In this document: positions 25,901 to 34,286 of the stretch, piece by piece
How the letters are laid out: the number at the start of each line of letters is the position of its first letter
Numbering within the stretch: position 1 is the first letter of the stretch
Assembly (NCBI GenBank): GCA_017942025.1
Contig: JAGAVH010000002.1
Coordinates: 1 to 44,502, forward strand
DNA: 44,502 bases
Reading direction: 5' to 3'
Origin: Ruminiclostridium sp.
GTDB taxonomy: Bacteria > Bacillota > Clostridia > Oscillospirales > Ruminococcaceae
Made by a program: the position numbers and the translations under genes
Notes under the pieces: generated by a model
What the model was told of the DNA's origin: nothing
Seen by the model: only the letters and a program-made list of their open reading frames with translations
Database searches by the model: none

Positions 25901-26392
25901 AGCCTTATATTCGTTTACTGTAGCAACTGCGTCTGCGTACTTTCCCGAAAGGAGCAACCTTGGTATCTCTCCCGAAAGGCAGGCGGAAAGGCAGATAAGA
26001 CCCTTTGAGTATTTTTTTAAAGTTTCCCTGTCTATTCTGGGCTTGTTGTAAAAGCCCTCGGTAAAGCCTATGGAAACAAGCCTCGCAAGATTGTGATATC
26101 CTTCGTTATCCTTACACAAAAGTATAAGATGGTAGGGCTTCATATCCTCTTTGCCTGCTTTATCGAAGCGGCTTTTGGGAGCAACATATACCTCACAACC
26201 GATTATCGGCTTTATATCATTTGCAACACATTCGTTATAAAAATCCACACAGCCGTACATAACGCCGTGGTCGGTTATGGCAACAGCCCTTTGTCCCAGC
26301 TTCTTTACAGCGGAAATCAGCCCTCTTATACGGCAGGCGCCGTCAAGAAGGCTGTATTCACTATGCACATGTAAATGGACAAATCCGTTCAT
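22985..26392 (-). CDS. dnaE: DNA polymerase III alpha subunit DnaE
   Basis: Encodes 1,135 residues. It is a C-family replicative polymerase of the DnaE type. The N-terminal PHP domain begins HLHVHSEYSLLDGACRI. The palm motif PDFDIDFCY carries the catalytic Asp residues, with GPGRGSGAGSVCAYCL before it. The finger and helix-hairpin-helix regions follow, and an OB-fold near the C-terminus reads KIKLAAMIVSKREH. No inserted proofreading exonuclease is seen, which separates it from PolC. It closes a chain of minus-strand genes from hprK, starting 13 bases after whiA. Confidence 0.95.
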   Translation of the reverse strand: MNGFVHLHVHSEYSLLDGACRIRGLISAVKKLGQRAVAITDHGVMYGCVDFYNECVANDIKPIIGCEVYVAPKSRFDKAGKEDMKPYHLILLCKDNEGYHNLARLVSIGFTEGFYNKPRIDRETLKKYSKGLICLSACLSGEIPRLLLSGKYADAVATVNEYKAIFGEDYYIELQDHGIEEEKRILPYLLRLAKDTNTPVVATNDAHYIEKSDSFVQKVLTCIQTGTTLSDENALHFPTEEFYLKSEAEMAQLFPPSAIANTAEIADKCNVTFTYGQTVLPYFKAEGYDNNDDFFKNEIKKGLFERYGNSPDKEIIDHVKYEMSVIKKMGYVDYFLIVADFIAYARRNNIPVGPGRGSGAGSVCAYCLKITDIDPIKYNLLFERFLNPERVSMPDFDIDFCYIRRQEVIDYVIRKYGRDRVAQIITFGTLAARAAVRDAGRVMGMPYSKVDSIAKLISSSASLEYAITTDKELKKLCDTDDEVARLIDTAMKIEGMPRNTSVHAAGIVITREPVSEYVPLYKNGDETVTQYTMGTLERLGLLKMDFLALRNLTVIDDCCKLIKKRDINFDINNIPLDDKQVYEMMSKGGTLGIFQFESAGMTSLLSRLKPQSIEDLTAALSLYRPGPMDSIPKYIYNRQHPEKIHYKHPVLKEILDVTYGCIVYQEQVMTICRRLAGYSYGRADIVRRAMAKKKQAEMIKEREIFVAGAVSNGADEKTANEIFDDMSSFASYAFNKSHAAAYSVVAYQTAYLRCHHYKEYMVALLTSVIGSGSKTAEYIEDLTSQGLSLLPPDVNKSKAGFSVEEKGIRFGLLGIKSMGMNMIDIIIEQRKEKPFTSFYDFCKRTNGRIVNRKAIEALIKSGALDNLDANRKEMLLSYDSLLDTLAGNRDIDGQLDLFGAFGDGESDFNKPYEIPHCDEYPTQQLLIMEKEVLGIFISGHPTDSYRKSARQHKAVHIASVLNDGTNGQKIKLAAMIVSKREHITKQGRTMGFAVLEDVSGEIEALIFPKNYESLVPLLKDGEVMLFDCVVSCDEEKEPVVFINNISAIKNDSEMPEEKAYKKPSTLYIKVSSRNDEKLPEIKKILSENPGNSPVKVCFEDTRETVSVPLSKNVFLSDNFIQKITEICGNSNIIIK

Positions 26393-26405
26393 ATTACAGT
26401 ACCTT

Positions 26406-27269
26406 TCATTCTTTTCTGCTGTCCTCGGCTCTCAGCTTTCCGGCTATATCGCTTATCTTTTTTAGTCTGTGATTTACGCCACTACGGCTTATCGGTGGCT
26501 CTAACATTGCTCCTATGTCGCTCAGTGAAAGCTCGCGGTTTTCAAGTCTTATATCCGCAACCTGCAGAAGCTCCTCCGAGAGATACCCTCTGCCGCGGGT
26601 GCTGAAAATATATTCTATATCATCCGCCTGAATATTTGCGGCGGCAACAGTCTTATTGAGGTTTGCCGCTTCGCAGTTTACAGAGCGATTTACATTGTTT
26701 CTTACTTCTTTGAATATTTTTATATTCATTATTTCCATCGCCTGCATCATAGCGCCCATAAAGGTAAGAATATCGGATATCTTTTCACTTTCCTTTATGT
26801 ATAAAAAGCTGCTACCTCTCCTCCAGGAGAGCTTTGCGCTCATGCCGTGTTCTTCTATCATAGAAAGGAGCTTTCTGCATTTTTCTTCGGTGTGTAAGAA
26901 TATTTCGAGCTGATATCCCTTTTCGGGGTCTCCAGCACCGCCGCAGACTAAAAATACGCCTCTTAAAAATATTCCGAAGGCGTCATCATCCGAGCAGTCG
27001 GGGAAATCAGGGCTTATATGCTCCTTCGAAAGCTCTACCGAATAAAGAGTTTTACCCCTTATATCTATCGAGGACTTTTTGCAGGGGATTTTTATCTGCG
27101 TCATTGACTGCTCTATATAATCGGCGGCCTTTCTGCATTCTGTCCTGAAGCTGAGCTTTCCGTCATCCTCGTTCATTGCAAAGACGGCGCCCATACAAAG
27201 CAAACGGAGCTGATTCTTATCGCTCTCGTTTTTGCAAAGTTCGTTTTTTATTTCCGAGGCAAATGACAT
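26406..27269 (-). CDS. whiA: WhiA, DNA-binding sporulation/division regulator family
   Basis: Encodes 287 residues from the ATG at 27269 (MSFASEIKNELC), with GGAG 10 bases upstream; an in-frame GTG three codons earlier is too close to that site. The N-terminal part is the inactive LAGLIDADG-homing-endonuclease-like domain and the C-terminus a helix-turn-helix (ELSLSDIGAMLEPPISRSG, then VNHRLKKIS). In Bacillus WhiA affects cell division and chromosome segregation; in actinomycetes it is a transcription factor. It is normally preceded by yvcK, but here it directly follows rapZ. Confidence 0.94.
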   Translation of the reverse strand: MSFASEIKNELCKNESDKNQLRLLCMGAVFAMNEDDGKLSFRTECRKAADYIEQSMTQIKIPCKKSSIDIRGKTLYSVELSKEHISPDFPDCSDDDAFGIFLRGVFLVCGGAGDPEKGYQLEIFLHTEEKCRKLLSMIEEHGMSAKLSWRRGSSFLYIKESEKISDILTFMGAMMQAMEIMNIKIFKEVRNNVNRSVNCEAANLNKTVAAANIQADDIEYIFSTRGRGYLSEELLQVADIRLENRELSLSDIGAMLEPPISRSGVNHRLKKISDIAGKLRAEDSRKE

Positions 27270-27296
27270 CCGAATCACACTCCGTCTATAAATTAT

Positions 27297-28160
27297 TTAT
27301 CCTTTTTTTATATCTCTGTGAAGTATTCTTGCCTTGAGATTCTTCTCACTTATATGAAGCTTCATATTTTCTGCAAAGGTAACGCTTCTGTGCTTGCCGC
27401 CTGTACAGCCGAAGGCTATTACAAGCTGACTCTTGCCCTCGTGCAGATACTGGGGCAGCAGGAAATCAATAAGGTCAAAGAGCTTTGCTTCAAGAGCCTT
27501 TGAGCTTTCAAACTGCATTACATAATCCCGTACTTCTTTATCAAGACCTGTCTTTGGTTTAAGCTCAGGAATATAAAAGGGATTGGGAAGACAACGTACA
27601 TCGAATACCAGATCCGCCTCGTTGGGAACACCGTACTTGAAGCCGAAGGAAATACAGCTTATAGTCATACTGTCCGAGGGGTTTTCTAAGAACAGATTCA
27701 GTACATTTTCTTTTAAAGTGGAGGTTGACATAAGAGTGGTATCTATGTAATAGTCCGCCATCTCTTTTATAGGCTCCAGCATATTGCATTCTGATTCGAT
27801 AGCTAAATCGATATCCCCGTTGGATATTTCAAAAAGAGGATGACGACGACGGGTTTCTTTGTATCTCTGCTTTATAACACTCTGCTTCGCGTCCACGAAA
27901 AGGAGCTTTACGTCAAGGCTTAACTGCTTTAATTTTTCAAGATTTTCATTAAGGTGCAGGAACATAGTTCCGCCTCTGATATCAGTAACTATAGCTATCT
28001 TTGATATGGCGTCGTTTTCCTGACATATCTCGGCAAACTGGGGGATAAGCTGAGGTGGCATATTATCGATGCAGTAGTAGCCGATATCCTCGAGTACGTT
28101 CACAGCACAGGATTTTCCTCCGCCTGAAAGACCTGTTACAATAACGAATTCCTTTTTCAT
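27297..28160 (-). CDS. rapZ: RapZ (YvcJ) nucleotide-binding protein
   Basis: Encodes 287 residues. The N-terminal P-loop GLSGGGKS is followed by IDNMPPQLIP. The C-terminal block has VFDVRCLPNPFY and IAFGCTGGKHRSV, the family signature. In enterobacteria RapZ delivers GlmZ sRNA to RNase E to tune glucosamine-6-phosphate synthesis. In Bacillus YvcJ hydrolyses GTP and affects competence. Its place between murB and whiA agrees with a role in cell-envelope precursor control. It lies 30 bases after murB. Confidence 0.95.
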   Translation of the reverse strand: MKKEFVIVTGLSGGGKSCAVNVLEDIGYYCIDNMPPQLIPQFAEICQENDAISKIAIVTDIRGGTMFLHLNENLEKLKQLSLDVKLLFVDAKQSVIKQRYKETRRRHPLFEISNGDIDLAIESECNMLEPIKEMADYYIDTTLMSTSTLKENVLNLFLENPSDSMTISCISFGFKYGVPNEADLVFDVRCLPNPFYIPELKPKTGLDKEVRDYVMQFESSKALEAKLFDLIDFLLPQYLHEGKSQLVIAFGCTGGKHRSVTFAENMKLHISEKNLKARILHRDIKKG

Positions 28161-28190
28161 ATACAGTCATCTCCTTTTCTTTTATTTTCC

Positions 28191-29099
28191 TTATTCCATA
28201 AGAAGAACTTCACACTGAAGTTCTACGCCGGTTTCCTTTTTTACGGTTTTCTTTACAATATCGATAACCGAAAGCACATCCTCGCAGGAGGCGTTGCCCT
28301 TGTTGATGACAAATCCGCTGTGCTTGGTGCTGACCTCAGCACCACCGCAGGCTGTGCCTTTAAGTCCGCATACCTCTATCAGTCTGCCTGCAAAATCACC
28401 CTCAGGTCTTTTAAAGGTACTGCCTGCACTGGGGTATTCAAGAGGCTGTTTATCCTTGCGCTTTTGCATAAGGGTATCCATCTGATTTTTTATTTCTGCC
28501 TTGTCGCCCTTTTCAAGCTTTATTTTTACAGAGGTGATGCAGTAATTCTTTTGTGAAAAAATACTATGACGATAGGAGAGCTCCATTTCAGAAACGGGTA
28601 TTTCCTTTATCTCTCCATTGTCGATATAGCGGCAGGAAACTACTATATCCTTCATTTCTCCGCCGTATGCGCCTGCATTCATATACACGGCGCCGCCGAC
28701 AGAACCGGGGATGCCATAGGCAAACTCCATTCCTTTAAGGCTGTTGTCAAGAGCCGTCTGACATACCGACATAAGGGATGCACCTGCTTCGCACTCGATA
28801 ATATCACCGTCGGTACGGATATCGGAAAAATCGCTTCCGATATGCAGTACAACGCCGTTCAGGCCCTTGTCGCTGACCAGCAGATTACTTCCTCTGCCGA
28901 TGATATAATATTTTATTCCTGATTTTCTGCATTCCTGCATAAGCTCAGATAAAAGAGCCTCGCAGTTTATATTTATCATAACATCACAGGGACCGCCTAT
29001 TTTAAAGGTGGTGTGATGCTTCATTTCTTCATTGTGCAGTACCGTCGCATTGTACCTTGCGGCAATCTGCTCTATTACTGAATAGTCGTTACAGTTCAA
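28191..29099 (-). CDS. murB: UDP-N-acetylenolpyruvoylglucosamine reductase
   Basis: Encodes 302 residues. This FAD-dependent enzyme reduces UDP-GlcNAc-enolpyruvate to UDP-MurNAc, the second committed step of peptidoglycan synthesis. The FAD-binding regions GRGSNLLVSDKGLNGVV and GIPGSVGGAVYMNAGAYGG are clear, as is the catalytic Ser in YPSAGSTFKRP. The YRHSIFSQ segment and length fit the Firmicute (type II) form. The start is a TTG at 29099 with an AAGGAGAAAAGG site. It is co-transcribed with the upstream glucokinase and downstream rapZ. Confidence 0.95.
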   Translation of the reverse strand: MNCNDYSVIEQIAARYNATVLHNEEMKHHTTFKIGGPCDVMININCEALLSELMQECRKSGIKYYIIGRGSNLLVSDKGLNGVVLHIGSDFSDIRTDGDIIECEAGASLMSVCQTALDNSLKGMEFAYGIPGSVGGAVYMNAGAYGGEMKDIVVSCRYIDNGEIKEIPVSEMELSYRHSIFSQKNYCITSVKIKLEKGDKAEIKNQMDTLMQKRKDKQPLEYPSAGSTFKRPEGDFAGRLIEVCGLKGTACGGAEVSTKHSGFVINKGNASCEDVLSVIDIVKKTVKKETGVELQCEVLLME

Positions 29100-29127
29100 A
29101 TCCTTTTCTCCTTGGTTTGTTTTGGGA

Positions 29128-30084
29128 TTATGCCTGCTTTAAACGATAGAGGTTAGCCGCACCAACAATACCTGCGTCGTTGCCAAGCTTTGCAATGCCG
29201 AGCTTTGTGGACTTTTCAGGGTTGATGCAGTAGCTTTCTCTTGCAATGTATTCTTCAAGAGGCTTTGTCAGGTATTCACCCTCCTTGCAGATACCACCGC
29301 CGATGAGTAACATTTCAGGCTGGAAGGTGTTTACTACATTTACAAGACCGCATCCGAGGTAGTTTAAATATTCCTCTACTACTGCCTTACCTGTAGCGTC
29401 GTTCTTTCTCATAGCGTCAAAGGCTGTCTTGCCGTCTACGTTTTCGATAGAGCCTGCGATTTCCCACATAGCGCTGTTCTTGTTTTCTTCCATTGCTCTC
29501 TTTGTAGCATTGATAAGAGCAGTAGCGGAGCTGTATGCCTCAAAGCAACCCTTTCTGCCACAGCCACACTGTCTGCCGTTATATTCGATAACAGAGTGAC
29601 CAAGCTCACCGCCGCAGAAGTTGAAGCCTGTATAAATCTGACCGTCAATGATGATACCACCGCCGACGCCTGTGCCGAGAGTGATAACAACTACGTTCTG
29701 ATAGCCTTTGCCTGCGCCGTTGATAACCTCGCCATAAGCGGCAACGTTGGCGTCATTTTCCACATATACATCCTTGCCGAGTCTTTCCTTTAAAAGTCCG
29801 CCGATGTTTGTGTTGTTGAAGCCTAAGTTGCAGGAGTAGAGAACTACGCCTGTATTTCTGTCAGCAACACCGGGAGTACCGATACCGATGCTTTCGATTT
29901 CGTCTACAGAGATACCTGCATCTGCACAGGCAAGCTTTACGCCTTCGGCGATGCTGTCTGCGATTTCCTCGGCAGGACGGGGGAGGTTTGTCTTTATGTT
30001 TGACTTGCCGATAATCTGGAAATTATCATCCACTACGCCTACCTTGATATTTGTTCCGCCTAAATCAATTCCTATATTGTACAT
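29128..30084 (-). CDS. glcK: ROK-family glucokinase
   Basis: Encodes 318 residues. It phosphorylates glucose with ATP in the cytoplasm, feeding glycolysis or sugar-nucleotide synthesis. The N-terminal phosphate motif IDLGGTNIKVGVVDD is followed by ENDANVAAYGE and TLGTGVGGGIIIDG. The ROK zinc motif is intact: GHSVIEYNGRQCGCGRKGC. With no helix-turn-helix it is a kinase rather than a ROK repressor. It sits between hprK/PHP and murB, a conserved clostridial order that groups carbon control with wall synthesis. Glucose is the expected substrate, but related hexoses are possible. Confidence 0.92.
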   Translation of the reverse strand: MYNIGIDLGGTNIKVGVVDDNFQIIGKSNIKTNLPRPAEEIADSIAEGVKLACADAGISVDEIESIGIGTPGVADRNTGVVLYSCNLGFNNTNIGGLLKERLGKDVYVENDANVAAYGEVINGAGKGYQNVVVITLGTGVGGGIIIDGQIYTGFNFCGGELGHSVIEYNGRQCGCGRKGCFEAYSSATALINATKRAMEENKNSAMWEIAGSIENVDGKTAFDAMRKNDATGKAVVEEYLNYLGCGLVNVVNTFQPEMLLIGGGICKEGEYLTKPLEEYIARESYCINPEKSTKLGIAKLGNDAGIVGAANLYRLKQA

Positions 30085-30133
30085 TTTATTTTTCCTTTCA
30101 TATATGTTTTATTTTATTCTTGTTTTTGTGGTT

Positions 30134-30871
30134 TTATTCTGCCGTTAATTCGGCGTTTGTTTTAAAGCCCCTGGAACGTAAAAAATTCTCAAAGCGTTCT
30201 AAATCAGCATTCAGTACAAGCTCCTCGGGAAAATCGATCTCCTTCAGTAACTCTTCTGCCTGCCGGAAGGCTCCCACCTTATCGTGAAAATGTGCGTCGG
30301 AGTTAATCATTATACTGCATCCGTTTTTTGCACAGGTGGGGAGTATCAGATGTTTGAGCCTCTCAATCGATCTGTTACTGCGGAAGCGGCTTACATTGAA
30401 TTCTACCGCCACATTCTTTTCTTTACATGCTTTTGTGACTTTCTCCACATCAAGGGGAAAATCGGGGGAGTCGATGTGTCCGAGTACAAAGACCTTAGGG
30501 TTATCAAGCACTCCCAAATATGCGCTTGTAATCTGTTCCTCTGTTCCGTAGGGCATACATCCTCCGTGCATGGATGCTACCATCCAGTCAACATTTCCAT
30601 AGATATATTCGTTTACATCAAGCTTTCCGTCAAAGCTGATTATATCAGCCTCTATACCCTTTACAACTCTTACGCCGTAAAGAAAATCGGGGATAACTCT
30701 CATATTGCAGAAGTGCCACTCGTGAGGACTATCGGGCATCATAACCGAATGATCGGTCATAGCCATATAGGAAAGTCCTCTTTCTGACGCCGCCTTTGCG
30801 TTTTCCGTAACGGTGGAATAAGCATGGGTGCAGGCGATGGTATGCGTATGCATATCCGCTACAAATTTCAT
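30134..30871 (-). CDS. PHP-domain phosphoesterase (YcdX-like)
   Basis: Encodes 245 residues, the size of stand-alone PHP phosphatases of the YcdX/histidinol-phosphatase type. Metal ligands are visible: DMHTHTIACTHAYS at the start, MAMTDHSVMM, the GIEADI Glu, ASMHGGC, LGHIDSPDF and NSDAHFHD. Such enzymes hydrolyse phosphate esters with a trinuclear metal centre in the cytoplasm; the substrate here is unknown. It lies between hprK and the glucokinase gene in one operon. It is not a histidine-operon gene by context, so a HisK role is unlikely. Confidence 0.88.
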   Translation of the reverse strand: MKFVADMHTHTIACTHAYSTVTENAKAASERGLSYMAMTDHSVMMPDSPHEWHFCNMRVIPDFLYGVRVVKGIEADIISFDGKLDVNEYIYGNVDWMVASMHGGCMPYGTEEQITSAYLGVLDNPKVFVLGHIDSPDFPLDVEKVTKACKEKNVAVEFNVSRFRSNRSIERLKHLILPTCAKNGCSIMINSDAHFHDKVGAFRQAEELLKEIDFPEELVLNADLERFENFLRSRGFKTNAELTAE

Positions 30872-30907
30872 TGTTATTACCTTCCTGTTGTTCTTTCTTT
30901 ATATAAA

Positions 30908-31858
30908 TTACAGACTGTGTACCGTATCGGAGCCTTCCATATCAAGACCTAAATTGTCAAGAAGCTCCTGAGCCGCATTGTAGCCCATCTTTTTCTGTCT
31001 GTTGTTCATAGCGGCAACCTCTAAGATAACCGCTAGGTTTCTACCGGGCTTAACAGGGATTGTGAGAGAGGGCACCTTTACGCCTAAAATGGATATGTAG
31101 TGATTATCAACGCCCATTCTGTCGTAAATCTTTTCGGGATTCCACAGCTCAAGCTCTACAACCATATCTATCTTTTCGTTTACCTTTACAGCACCCATAC
31201 CAAAGAGCTGACGGGCATTGATGATACCGATACCGCGAAGCTCTAAGAAGTGTCTGATGTTATCGGGTGAGCTGCCTACAAGAGTGATATTGGACGCCTT
31301 TCTGATTTCTACTGCGTCATCGGCAATAAGACGGTGACCACGCTTTACAAGCTCGATGGCGGTTTCTGACTTACCTACGCCGCTTTCGCCCAGGATAAGC
31401 ATACCTTCGCCGTATACCTCGATAAGTACGCCGTGACGGGTGATTCGGGGAGCAAGCTGAAGGCTTAAATATGCAACCAGCTTTGAAGTAAAGGTGGATG
31501 TACTTTCCTCGCTACGAAGCAGGGGTACGCCGTAGGTTTCGGCATATTCCTTCATCTGATCGGCAACCTCAAGACCTCTTGAAACGATAACTGCCGCAGG
31601 CTTCATAGAAAAGAACTTCTTCAGACGCTGAATTCTTATCTCTGCTCCGCACTGGTTTAAGTATGCAGTTTCGGAGTTGCCTATTATCTGTATTCTGTTG
31701 TTGTCAAAATATTCGTAGAAGCCTGCAAGCTGAAGTCCGGGACGATTTACATCAATGTCGCTGATGTAGATATTTGCAGGATCTTCAGGAGTGTGGATAA
31801 CTTCGAGCGAATGCTCGTCGATAATTGATTTTAAGGATACGGTAAATTCCTGTGCCAT
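30908..31858 (-). CDS. hprK: HPr kinase/phosphorylase
   Basis: Encodes 316 residues. It phosphorylates HPr at Ser46 when glycolytic intermediates and ATP are high and dephosphorylates it otherwise, setting carbon catabolite control through CcpA. The N-terminal HprK domain is followed by the P-loop GESGVGKSETAIELV and the family signature ELRGIGIINARQLFG. The VPSLTIPVKPGRNLAVILE region completes the C-terminal kinase fold. It is the first gene of the hprK-to-dnaE cluster, with a promoter 79 bases upstream. Confidence 0.96.
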   Translation of the reverse strand: MAQEFTVSLKSIIDEHSLEVIHTPEDPANIYISDIDVNRPGLQLAGFYEYFDNNRIQIIGNSETAYLNQCGAEIRIQRLKKFFSMKPAAVIVSRGLEVADQMKEYAETYGVPLLRSEESTSTFTSKLVAYLSLQLAPRITRHGVLIEVYGEGMLILGESGVGKSETAIELVKRGHRLIADDAVEIRKASNITLVGSSPDNIRHFLELRGIGIINARQLFGMGAVKVNEKIDMVVELELWNPEKIYDRMGVDNHYISILGVKVPSLTIPVKPGRNLAVILEVAAMNNRQKKMGYNAAQELLDNLGLDMEGSDTVHSL

Positions 31859-31936
31859 TTGAATTTTTCCTTTCGGTGTAATGGATTGTGAAGCGGTATT
31901 TTTTCATCCTCAGGTTAACGCTTCCATACATATTTA

Positions 31937-31965
31937 ATTATACTACATCCGAAGGCTTATTGCAA
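31937..31965 (-). promoter_or_regulatory. Promoter of the hprK cluster
   Basis: On the minus strand, TTGCAA (31960-31965), 17 bases, consensus TATAAT (31937-31942). Confidence 0.88.
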
Positions 31966-31985
31966 GCAAAAATTCTAATTATGGA

Positions 31986-32024
31986 CAAAAATAACCGTCG
32001 CCGTGGCAGATACCACAGCGACGG
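31986..32024 (-). terminator. Terminator of the aquaporin gene
   Basis: CCGTCGCTGTGG pairs with CCACGGCGACGG (one mismatch) on the minus strand, followed by a T-rich stretch. It separates the aquaporin gene from the hprK promoter. Confidence 0.88.
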
Positions 32025-32047
32025 GATTCTTTTATCTGTTTTAAGGC

Positions 32048-32710
32048 TTATTTCTTGGATGCAAGAAATTTGTAAACAATAGCCGCCAGAGCGCCGCCAA
32101 CCAGGGGAGCTACGATGAATACCCATACATTTGCGAGAGCGTCGCCGCCTACGAATAATGCAGGACCAAAGCTACGTGCAGGGTTTACGGATGTACCTGT
32201 AAAGGAGATACCTAAAATGTGTACAAGTGTTAAGGAAAGACCGATAACAATACCTGAAACAGCGCTGTTTTCTGTCTTTGATGTAACGCCTAAAATAGCG
32301 ATTACAAATACAAAGGTGAGGATGATTTCAACAAGGATGGAAAGAAGGATATCGCCCTTGAACAGTGCGTTTGCACCAAGTCCGCTTTCCTTGCCGACTA
32401 AAGCCATAAGAACTGCCGCACCTGCTGTAGCACCGATAAACTGTGCTAAAACATAGCCGATGAAGTCCTTTACTGAAATCTTGCCGCTGATCAGCATTGC
32501 GATAGAAACCGCAGGGTTGATGTGACAGCCTGAAATGTTGCCAATGGAGTATGCCATAGCAACGATAACAAGACCGAAGGCAAGAGCTGTTAAGAGATAG
32601 CCTGTTCCGTTTGCGGCGGAGCAACCTACTACTGCGGCTGTACCGCAGGCGAACAATACCAGTACAAAGGTACCGATAAATTCAGCAATGTACTTTTTGA
32701 TTGATTCCAT
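32048..32710 (-). CDS. MIP-family aquaporin
   Basis: Encodes 220 residues with six membrane helices and two half-helices carrying the NPA boxes: SGCHINPAVSI in the first half and TSVNPARSFGP in the second. The length and the His-Arg filter residues (HINPAVS, NPARSFG) fit the water-selective AqpZ type better than the longer GlpF, but small-molecule specificity is not certain. A GAAAGGAAAAA site precedes the start. It is expressed from its own promoter and ends at a strong terminator. Confidence 0.92.
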   Translation of the reverse strand: MESIKKYIAEFIGTFVLVLFACGTAAVVGCSAANGTGYLLTALAFGLVIVAMAYSIGNISGCHINPAVSIAMLISGKISVKDFIGYVLAQFIGATAGAAVLMALVGKESGLGANALFKGDILLSILVEIILTFVFVIAILGVTSKTENSAVSGIVIGLSLTLVHILGISFTGTSVNPARSFGPALFVGGDALANVWVFIVAPLVGGALAAIVYKFLASKK

Positions 32711-32737
32711 AATGATTTTTTCCTTTCGGTTTTATTT

Positions 32738-32794
32738 ACCGCCTCGGCGGTTTTTTACATTCTGATTATACTACAGTATGGTATATCTTGTCAA
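32738..32794 (-). promoter_or_regulatory. Aquaporin promoter and leader hairpin
   Basis: On the minus strand, TTGACA (32789-32794, overlapping the azlD stop), 18 bases, TATAAT (32765-32770). The leader has an ACCGCC/GGCGGT hairpin at 32738-32751. Read on the plus strand that hairpin is followed by six T, so it may also stop plus-strand transcripts. Confidence 0.8.
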
Positions 32795-33117
32795 ATGATT
32801 CCTGTAAAAGAAAACAACAATTCCGACAGATATACAGATACACATGCGGCTATAGCAACTATTGTCAGGTCCTTTTCGAGTATAGCAAATATCACCGCTA
32901 CTAAAAGTCCTACGGTTGCCGAAGCAACGCTTCCTGTTGCATACAGCGCCGCAGGAAAGGTCATTGCGGCAAGTACGGTATAGGGTATGTAGTAAAGAAA
33001 GGATTTTATAAAGATGTTCTTTATCTTCTTTCTCATTGCCGCAAAGGGTATGGCTCTTATAAGATAGGTTGAGCCCGACATAATGAGCAGATATATTAAA
33101 AACTGTCCGTTATCCAT
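32791..33117 (-). CDS. azlD: AzlD-type branched-chain amino acid permease subunit
   Basis: Encodes 108 residues with about four membrane helices, the size of AzlD. The segments GSTYLIRAIPFAAM and YYIPYTVLAAMTFPAALYA are typical. AzlD works with AzlC as an exporter of branched-chain amino acids and their analogues. The start overlaps the end of azlC by 8 bases, so translation is coupled. Confidence 0.9.
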   Translation of the reverse strand: MDNGQFLIYLLIMSGSTYLIRAIPFAAMRKKIKNIFIKSFLYYIPYTVLAAMTFPAALYATGSVASATVGLLVAVIFAILEKDLTIVAIAACVSVYLSELLFSFTGII

Positions 33118-33820
33118 TGTCAGATTCCTCCTTTACAGGGAAGATAAACGCACCGACAAGGGCGGCAAGTATAGCGCAGACGCTTATGGAAATACCTGAT
33201 GATATTTCCTTCAGTACAGGTGTGTAGAAGAATATACAGCTCAGTGCAATCGCTGTCAGTACAACAATAGCAAGCGAGAGCGATTTTTTAGCCTTTGGCG
33301 CTATTATAGCCACAAACATTCCGTATATGGCAATGCATAAAGCTGACATAAGCTCATCGGGGAGAATGTTGCCGAGTAGCGCTCCCGTAAGAGTACCCAT
33401 AGTCCAGCCAAGCCAGGGGATAAGGGAAAGTCCCGTAAAAAAGGAGCGGGAAACCGACTCTTCATTTGACGCTACCGCAAATATCTCATCTGTTATAAAA
33501 AAGCCAAGCAGCCAGCGGTATATCCCTCTGAATTTACTGTCAGTCTTCTGCGACAGGGAAATAGCCATAAAGGAATATCTCACATTGACGGTAAGCTGGG
33601 ATATCAGCATTTCAATATACTGTCCGGGGTTTACCATTATGCCTATACCTGCAAGCTGACCTGCGGAGGTCACTGTTACCATTGATATTATTACAGCCTG
33701 CCACCAGTGAAAGCCCATTGACACAGCCATAATGCCGAAGGAGAAGGAAACAGACAGGTAGCCCAGTCCTATCGGAATACCTGATTTCAGTCCCCTTAAA
33801 AACGAATTCTTGATTTTCAA
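33110..33820 (-). CDS. azlC: AzlC-type branched-chain amino acid permease subunit
   Basis: Encodes 236 residues with multiple membrane helices; the opening GLKSGIPIGLGYLSVSFSFG and VTSAGQLAGIGIM are typical of AzlC (LIV-E family). The start is a TTG at 33820 with only a weak GAGAGA-type site. Upstream, 24 bases separate it from the end of the phage-type immA gene, with no promoter or terminator between. Its transcription may therefore come from the immR promoter (inference), or from a promoter inside immA. Confidence 0.9.
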   Translation of the reverse strand: MKIKNSFLRGLKSGIPIGLGYLSVSFSFGIMAVSMGFHWWQAVIISMVTVTSAGQLAGIGIMVNPGQYIEMLISQLTVNVRYSFMAISLSQKTDSKFRGIYRWLLGFFITDEIFAVASNEESVSRSFFTGLSLIPWLGWTMGTLTGALLGNILPDELMSALCIAIYGMFVAIIAPKAKKSLSLAIVVLTAIALSCIFFYTPVLKEISSGISISVCAILAALVGAFIFPVKEESDNG

Positions 33821-33844
33821 ACTAGTTCATCTCTCTTTTTATTC

Positions 33845-34252
33845 TTAGTCGCCGTTCCACAGATTATAGTATTTCAGCGCCTTTTTCATAAAGTCCTCTG
33901 TTATCCCGAAATGCTCGGACAATTCCCACAGCTCGGTAACGGAGTTTTTTAATGCCTTTATAAGTGCCTTTCTCGGGACGGTATTTCTTATTGCCCACAC
34001 ATCTGCTCTGCGCTCCATTCTTCCTCTTGTTGTGACAGGACAGTTTTCATCGTAAAAGGAATCTGTAACGCAATGTCCAAGCTCGTGGGCGGATTTTACC
34101 TTATAGTCGGCGTGACTGCGTACTTTTTTTCTGTCTATGGCGATAATACACAGACCGTTGATGCTGTGACTGAGAGCCTCTTCTTTACCCATAAGCTCCA
34201 TATCTATTATAGGAATATCTTCACGTTGTGCTATCTTCATAAGCTTATCCAA
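33845..34252 (-). CDS. immA: ImmA/IrrE-family metallopeptidase
   Basis: Encodes 135 residues. The zinc site HELGH is at residues 56-60, and a third acidic ligand is available at Glu80 in RMERRADVWA, the family pattern. ImmA proteins cleave the paired ImmR repressor after a DNA-damage or cell-signal cue, inducing the ICE or prophage. The start is a TTG at 34252 with a GGGAGG site. It lies 34 bases after the repressor gene. The C-terminus (EHFGITEDFMKKALKYY) fits the family, and no membrane segment is seen. Specific cleavage of the neighbouring repressor is inferred from context. Confidence 0.9.
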   Translation of the reverse strand: MDKLMKIAQREDIPIIDMELMGKEEALSHSINGLCIIAIDRKKVRSHADYKVKSAHELGHCVTDSFYDENCPVTTRGRMERRADVWAIRNTVPRKALIKALKNSVTELWELSEHFGITEDFMKKALKYYNLWNGD

Positions 34253-34286
34253 TTTTCACGCCTCCCTTTATTTAAGGTTTTAAATC

